Assembly: GCA_964512095.1 (NCBI GenBank)
Contig: CAZEIH010000011.1
Coordinates: 13,127-77,126, forward strand
DNA: 64,000 bases
Origin: DTU013 sp964512095
Lineage (GTDB): Bacteria > Bacillota > Clostridia > Acetivibrionales > DTU013
Reading direction: 5' to 3'
Within the stretch, counting starts at the first letter, position 1. Each line of letters opens with the position of its first letter. A program made the translations under genes and the position numbers. Of the stretch, positions 61,003 to 64,000 are shown piece by piece. The notes beneath the pieces were generated by a model, which was given only the letters and a program-made list of their open reading frames with translations, made no database searches and was not told where the DNA came from.

Positions 61003-61317
61003 ATGGATGTTGGAACTGGTGAAAACAGGAGAACAAGGGATGATGTTGAATTTATGATGTACATCATGGGAAAGAATTATAGCGCAATTCGTGATTTTAC
61101 ATCAGGAGAAGCTGATGGGAAGATGTTAGCATTAGCTGATCGTGATTTTGCAGCAGACGCAGGTACATATGAATTTGATGGAAAGGATTTAATTGTTCAA
61201 CATAAAATATCCTCGTTTCCTGTTTTGGGATCAATGACATTTACTTGTACGATGGAAGATTGGTTTAAATCAGATAAAGGAAAAGATTTATGCTGTTTTT
61301 TGGCTCATGGATTATGA
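61003..61317 (+). pseudogene. Fragment of a DUF1579-like/lipocalin-type protein
   Basis: A 104-residue open frame with GKNYSAIRDFTSGEADGKML, YEFDGKDLIVQHKISSFP and FTCTMEDWF. The frame is also open upstream (QGAWSLQNMDVGTG), which reads like a lipocalin-type start, and the natural end looks replaced. No ribosome-binding site precedes the ATG. It is probably an internal fragment bounded by the 28-bp repeat. Confidence 0.5.
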
Positions 61318-61341
61318 ATTTACGTATGGGGGGCTGCGATT

Positions 61342-61475
61342 CTTATACAGGCTTTTGCGATGTAACCTTAATATGATTTAGCTGCGCAATATATAGTGAC
61401 AAACTTATAGACATACCCGCAATATATTGTGCTGCGGAACTTAAAACATGAAACATCGCAAAATGCCCTTATAAG
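61342..61475. mobile_element. MITE-like 134-bp element with imperfect terminal inverted repeats
   Basis: Left end 61342-61363 and right end 61453-61475 are near-complementary over 22 bp (shared core TTTTGCGATGT). A second inner pair, GCTGCGCAATATAT (61381-61394) and its near-complement (about 61421-61435), lets the whole element fold into one long hairpin. No coding capacity. It lies in a fragment-rich gap. Confidence 0.6.
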
Positions 61476-61593
61476 CGACCGTAATTGGAGCGGCAGCTCT
61501 GGCAATGAAATACTTGACTCAAAGAAGCAGAATGAGAAGAACTATTATCAGTGCACAGCGCAACTGTAGCAGTAGACCCTTTACATCCATTGG

Positions 61594-61795
61594 ACTATTA
61601 TCCTATTGTCCCCAGTCTGTCATAACAGACAGGCTGCCTTCCGGCGAGGACAGGGTTTTGGGACAGAGCCCAAAGGTCTTATCCTGCCGCTGGTAACAAT
61701 TCACCGCTGCCCATATGTATTTGAGCAGGCGTACTGTAATTCAAGGACTGATGCGGTCTGTTATTGTTGTAATGATCGCGTGCCCAGCAAAGGCA
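61594..61795 (-). mobile_element. Second remnant of the IS3-family element
   Basis: Aligns with 42755-42955 of the first remnant: the GTCTGT/ACAGAC hairpin (61615-61630), CTTCCGGCGAGGACAGGGTT, TTTGGG/CCCAAA hairpin and AAGGACTGATGCGGTCTGTT from the end of the transposase gene. Base changes in the hairpins keep part of the pairing. No intact transposase frame remains. Confidence 0.75.
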
Positions 61796-61821
61796 CCTGT
61801 AGCTAACCAGTGAAAGTCTGG

Positions 61822-61892
61822 TATTAGCTAATACAAATTTATTTATTGACTAATTAGCTAAAATTGGTTATAATATTTCATATTAGCTAGTT
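61822..61892 (+). promoter_or_regulatory. Promoter with three TTAGCTA operators
   Basis: TTGACT (61846-61851) and TATAAT (61869-61874) are 17 bp apart. Palindromes TATTAGCTAATA (61822-61833), TAATTAGCTAAA (61851-61862) and TATTAGCTAGTT (61881-61892) are spaced 29-30 bp, upstream, inside and downstream of the promoter. This suits autoregulation by the Phd-like domain of the next gene. Confidence 0.8.
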
Positions 61893-61904
61893 AGGAGTGA
61901 TAAT

Positions 61905-62621
61905 ATGAGAGTTCCGTCAACTAAGGTCCAGAACAATTTTGGGAAATATCTGAAATATGTCGAGGCAAATGAGGAAATCATCGTTACAAAGAAAGGCAGG
62001 GATGCAGCCCGTATCATACCCTGTGACATCGAAGGCGTAGCGGAGGAGACTGCTGAATACAGGTCAGACAGCTGGGTGACCTATGAGGAATACCTTGAAC
62101 TGGTGGAAGCGTCGGATCAGCGGTTTGAGTTGATAGACGGAGTTATTTACTATATGGTTTCCCCCTCATACGATCATCAGCGAGCCATACATGAGGTTCA
62201 GGGTGCTTTTTACAATTGGTTTAAGGGGAAACAATGCATACCTCTGACATCGCCCTTTGATGTGACATTAATTAAGTCGGAGGACAATATTTGTGTTGTA
62301 CAGCCGGATATTATTGTGATATGCGACAAGGAAAACATGGATAAGAAGGGCAAGTACAAGGGTGTGCCAACGCTGGCGGTAGAAGTACTTTCCCCGTCAA
62401 CCAGAAGTAAGGATATGCTCAAAAAACTGGATTTATACATGCAATGCGGTGTGAAGGAGTATTGGGTTATTGATACTAAAAATGAGCAAGTAACCGTACT
62501 TTCTAATGAAAACAATGAAATCGCAGACAGCAGGAGTTATACCAAGGGCTCTGATTCCCATGTGAAATCTTTTTGTTTCATGGGGCTTCAGGTTTCACTG
62601 GAGGATATGTTTGCAGGTTGA
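61905..62621 (+). CDS. Phd/YefM antitoxin domain fused to Uma2-family nuclease
   Basis: A 238-residue protein. Residues 1-40 match the DNA-binding N-terminus of Phd/YefM antitoxins (STKVQNNFGKYLKYVEA, EIIVTKKGRDAARIIP). Residues about 55-235 are a Uma2/DUF820 PD-(D/E)XK-type domain: FELIDGVIYYMVSPSYDHQ, VVQPDIIVICD, LAVEVLSPSTRSKDMLKKLDLY and GVKEYWVIDTK. Uma2 proteins are predicted nucleases without firm function. AGGAG precedes the ATG. The fused DNA-binding head and the three palindromes upstream suggest self-repression. Confidence 0.88.
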   Translation: MRVPSTKVQNNFGKYLKYVEANEEIIVTKKGRDAARIIPCDIEGVAEETAEYRSDSWVTYEEYLELVEASDQRFELIDGVIYYMVSPSYDHQRAIHEVQGAFYNWFKGKQCIPLTSPFDVTLIKSEDNICVVQPDIIVICDKENMDKKGKYKGVPTLAVEVLSPSTRSKDMLKKLDLYMQCGVKEYWVIDTKNEQVTVLSNENNEIADSRSYTKGSDSHVKSFCFMGLQVSLEDMFAG

Positions 62622-62693
62622 GCTGTTGTGCCTGAAGGGCTAAGGAATGCTTCTGGGTAACAAATGTAGCTTAGAGGTGGGGGAATTCTTACT

Positions 62694-62824
62694 GCATGAG
62701 GTTAAATGATTTTCAGGAGCGCGAAGCTGACATCATCTATAAGGCAAGAATTAATGGACTTGACATATACTTTTATATACTGCTGGAATTGCAATCCACA
62801 GTGGATCATACGAAGTTCTTCTGA
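62694..62824 (+). pseudogene. Rpn-family (YhgA-like) nuclease/transposase fragment
   Basis: A 43-codon frame: MRLNDFQEREADIIYKARIN then LDIYFYILLELQSTVDHTKFF. This is the DFQxREADIIYK...YxLLELQSxVD region of Rpn/YhgA-like PD-(D/E)XK proteins, which normally go on for about 250 residues. The reading ends in the 28-bp dispersed repeat, marking a deletion junction. Confidence 0.7.
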
Positions 62825-62840
62825 TGTAAAAGCCAATCTA
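62813..62840. repeat. 28-bp dispersed direct repeat, copy 2
   Basis: Identical to 60940-60967. It supplies the out-of-place end (KFF stop) of the Rpn fragment. Confidence 0.85.
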
Positions 62841-62844
62841 ATTG

Positions 62845-62940
62845 TGCAAAAATCATTATTATTTGTGATAAAATCATGATAATAAGCAATTATGTCATAT
62901 TATAGCATTAAACTACTTTATTTGTGCTATAATTATGGTG
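62845..62940 (+). other. AT-rich promoter-like block similar to 56199-56310
   Basis: Both regions contain TTATG-N2-ATATT-N14-CTTTATTTG followed by TATAATT and TG with matched spacing, after AAAATCA-type repeats. This is probably the shared upstream region of a transposon-like gene family, here left without its gene. Confidence 0.4.
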
Positions 62941-63192
62941 TTAAACAACGTCACAGTTTCCCAGCCGGGATGCATGGGCGAGCAATTCCTTGTAGTTGAG
63001 CCGCTCCGGCTGCTTGATGACGGGCAACTTGTCAATGGTGAGCTTATTGTATTTGGGGCTTGTAATGTCGTACTTGGGCTTGCTTAACGGTATGTTTTTT
63101 GCTATGAAGATGAGCAGTTTTTGAATTTGGGCAAGTAAGATTTGATTGTATGCTATCAAAATGGGAATAATAGTGTTTATGGCAATGACCAC
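62941..63192 (-). pseudogene. Possible transposase N-terminal fragment
   Basis: An 83-codon frame ending KPKYDITSPKYNKLTIDKLP, then NYKELLAHASRLGNCDVV. It vaguely resembles leader regions of clostridial transposases, but I cannot place it. It lacks a ribosome-binding site. TGCATGGGCGAGCA at its end also occurs in the GC-rich insertion of the phosphatase gene at 44.27 kb. Confidence 0.3.
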
Positions 63193-63315
63193 ATTTCTTT
63201 TTGGGGTTTTGAGTGCTTTCTAAACACATTATTTCCAAAAAAAAGAGGGGGTTATTGCTTTTTTTATGCGAAGGATTGTGAAACCCTTGAAAATAGCATA
63301 CTTCAATATAAATAT

Positions 63316-63335
63316 AGTGTAAATAACTTTACACT
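63316..63335. promoter_or_regulatory. Palindrome upstream of the last SLH gene
   Basis: AGTGTAAA-TAAC-TTTACACT, a perfect 8-4-8 inverted repeat 56 nt before the SLH start. It could be an operator; no clear promoter hexamers were assigned. Confidence 0.4.
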
Positions 63336-63339
63336 GACT

Positions 63340-63395
63340 ATTATTCATTGGAGGTTTGTGTTATGCGATTATTCATTGGAGGTTTGTGTTATGCG
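63340..63395 (+). repeat. 28-bp tandem duplication spanning ribosome-binding site and start codon
   Basis: The units 63340-63367 and 63368-63395 are identical; each contains TTGGAGG and ATGCG. Two complete initiation regions result. The first ATG (63363) opens a 21-codon frame (MRLFIGGLCYAIYCLWDKKQ) that overlaps the true start at 63391 in another frame. Confidence 0.93.
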
Positions 63396-64000
63396 ATTTA
63401 CTGTTTATGGGATAAAAAACAAGGTTAAGAGATTATTATCGTTAGCATTGAGTATGTGCATCCTTTGCGGATTGCTATTCTCCTCTGCTCCGGCGTCCTT
63501 TGCGTCGAGTGGCGAGGAACTGGTGGATATCAAAGCCCATTGGGCTGAAACGGTCATCAGGGAATGGGTTTCCCAAGGCCTCATAAAAGGCTATGGGAAC
63601 GGCAGATTCGGTCCCAACGACAGTATTTCGCGGGCTGAGTTTGTTACACTGCTGAACCGGATATTCTGCTATACACAAAAATCGAATGTTAGCTTTCCGG
63701 ATGTGAAAAAAGATGCATGGTATGCCGGAGAAATCGCCAAAGCCTATCAGTCTGGAGTCATCAAAGGCGACAGCAATGGAAGTATAAAACCGGAGGCAGT
63801 CATCAGTAGGCAGGAAGCTGCAGTTATGCTGACGAGAGCTTTTTCGCTGGTAGAGGAGTATGCCGGGGACGCGCTGACAGGTACGAGTTCTGGAGCTTCG
63901 CCATCAAATGATAATATTTCAGACGCATTGAAATACGCAGATCACAAGCAAATTGCAGATTGGGCATTAGATTCGGTCGGCACAATGACGAAGAAGGGCT
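63391..64000 (+). CDS. SLH-domain surface protein, 3' end outside window
   Basis: From ATG 63391 the frame is open to the window edge (203 codons). A signal peptide (RLLSLALSMCILCGLLF, ASFA cleavage) is followed by SLH domains starting LVDIKAHWAETVIREWVSQG and FPDVKKDAWYAGEIAKAYQS, with part of a third (ADHKQIADWALDSV). TTGGAGG is 9 nt upstream. SLH modules at the N-terminus suggest a larger anchored enzyme or structural protein beyond the edge. Confidence 0.9.
   Translation, partial: MRFTVYGIKNKVKRLLSLALSMCILCGLLFSSAPASFASSGEELVDIKAHWAETVIREWVSQGLIKGYGNGRFGPNDSISRAEFVTLLNRIFCYTQKSNVSFPDVKKDAWYAGEIAKAYQSGVIKGDSNGSIKPEAVISRQEAAVMLTRAFSLVEEYAGDALTGTSSGASPSNDNISDALKYADHKQIADWALDSVGTMTKKG

Noticed and set aside
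1..64000. tRNA or rRNA genes
   Set aside because: I saw no cloverleaf-like sequence with conserved T-loop motif and no rRNA stretch; a covariance search would be needed to exclude them fully.

Overview
The window looks like chromosomal DNA of a plant-polysaccharide-using, spore-former-type anaerobe of the Clostridia. Supporting signs are strong AGGAGG-type ribosome-binding sites with frequent TTG and GTG starts, S-layer-homology (SLH) surface proteins at both edges and near 57-60 kb, a long-form hibernation factor, a ferredoxin-domain aldo/keto reductase, a YjfB-like motility peptide, and a set of cytosolic glycosidases and phosphorylases (GH3, GH94, GH43). I do not assign a genus. A run of 100 N at 737-836 marks an assembly gap.

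Left third (1-24.8 kb). After a partial SLH protein comes a minus-strand MacB-like exporter operon (FtsX permease, ATPase, lipoprotein membrane-fusion protein cut by the N-run). It is followed by agmatinase, an AraC regulator, a GH3 glycosidase, a YhfC-type membrane protein and a MetA acyltransferase with the acetyl-CoA-type residue E111. A complete phosphate regulon follows (pstS-pstC-pstA-pstB-phoU-phoP-phoR), then a GH94 phosphorylase, a zinc-ribbon protein, a dense DnaA-box cluster, hpf and lpdA.

Middle (24.9-44.7 kb). Here lie a NIF3-like protein, an aldo/keto reductase, a Fur-family regulator, an acyl-ACP thioesterase, transketolase, GH43 and an orphan solute-binding protein. A zinc uptake operon (znuACB) sits behind a 9-1-9 Fur/Zur-type palindrome. 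A CsoR-like repressor is followed by a divergent ccdA-tlpA / glutaredoxin locus, and both of its promoters carry matching CsoR-type operators. A response regulator truncated by an IS3-family remnant closes this part.

Right third (43.3-64 kb) is accessory DNA. It starts with a translationally coupled three-gene operon whose first gene fuses an ANT(6)-type aminoglycoside adenylyltransferase to an inorganic pyrophosphatase domain. It continues with many gene fragments and a three-gene operon of zinc-ribbon membrane proteins, the first a large protein with an HEXXHX18E metalloprotease signature. A 1237-residue SLH protein, a Phd-Uma2 fusion with three operator palindromes, more fragments and a second partial SLH protein complete the window.

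Across the whole window runs a dispersed multi-hairpin repeat of about 85-125 bp, with at least nine full or partial copies. It often lies just upstream of genes and once lies inside an operon. Tandem arrays also occur before pstS, after the thioesterase and before GH43; the first and third share a core motif. The best candidates for something undescribed are the adenylyltransferase-pyrophosphatase operon, the zinc-ribbon/gluzincin operon, the hairpin repeat family, and the CsoR-type operator pair that links copper-type sensing to thiol-redox genes.
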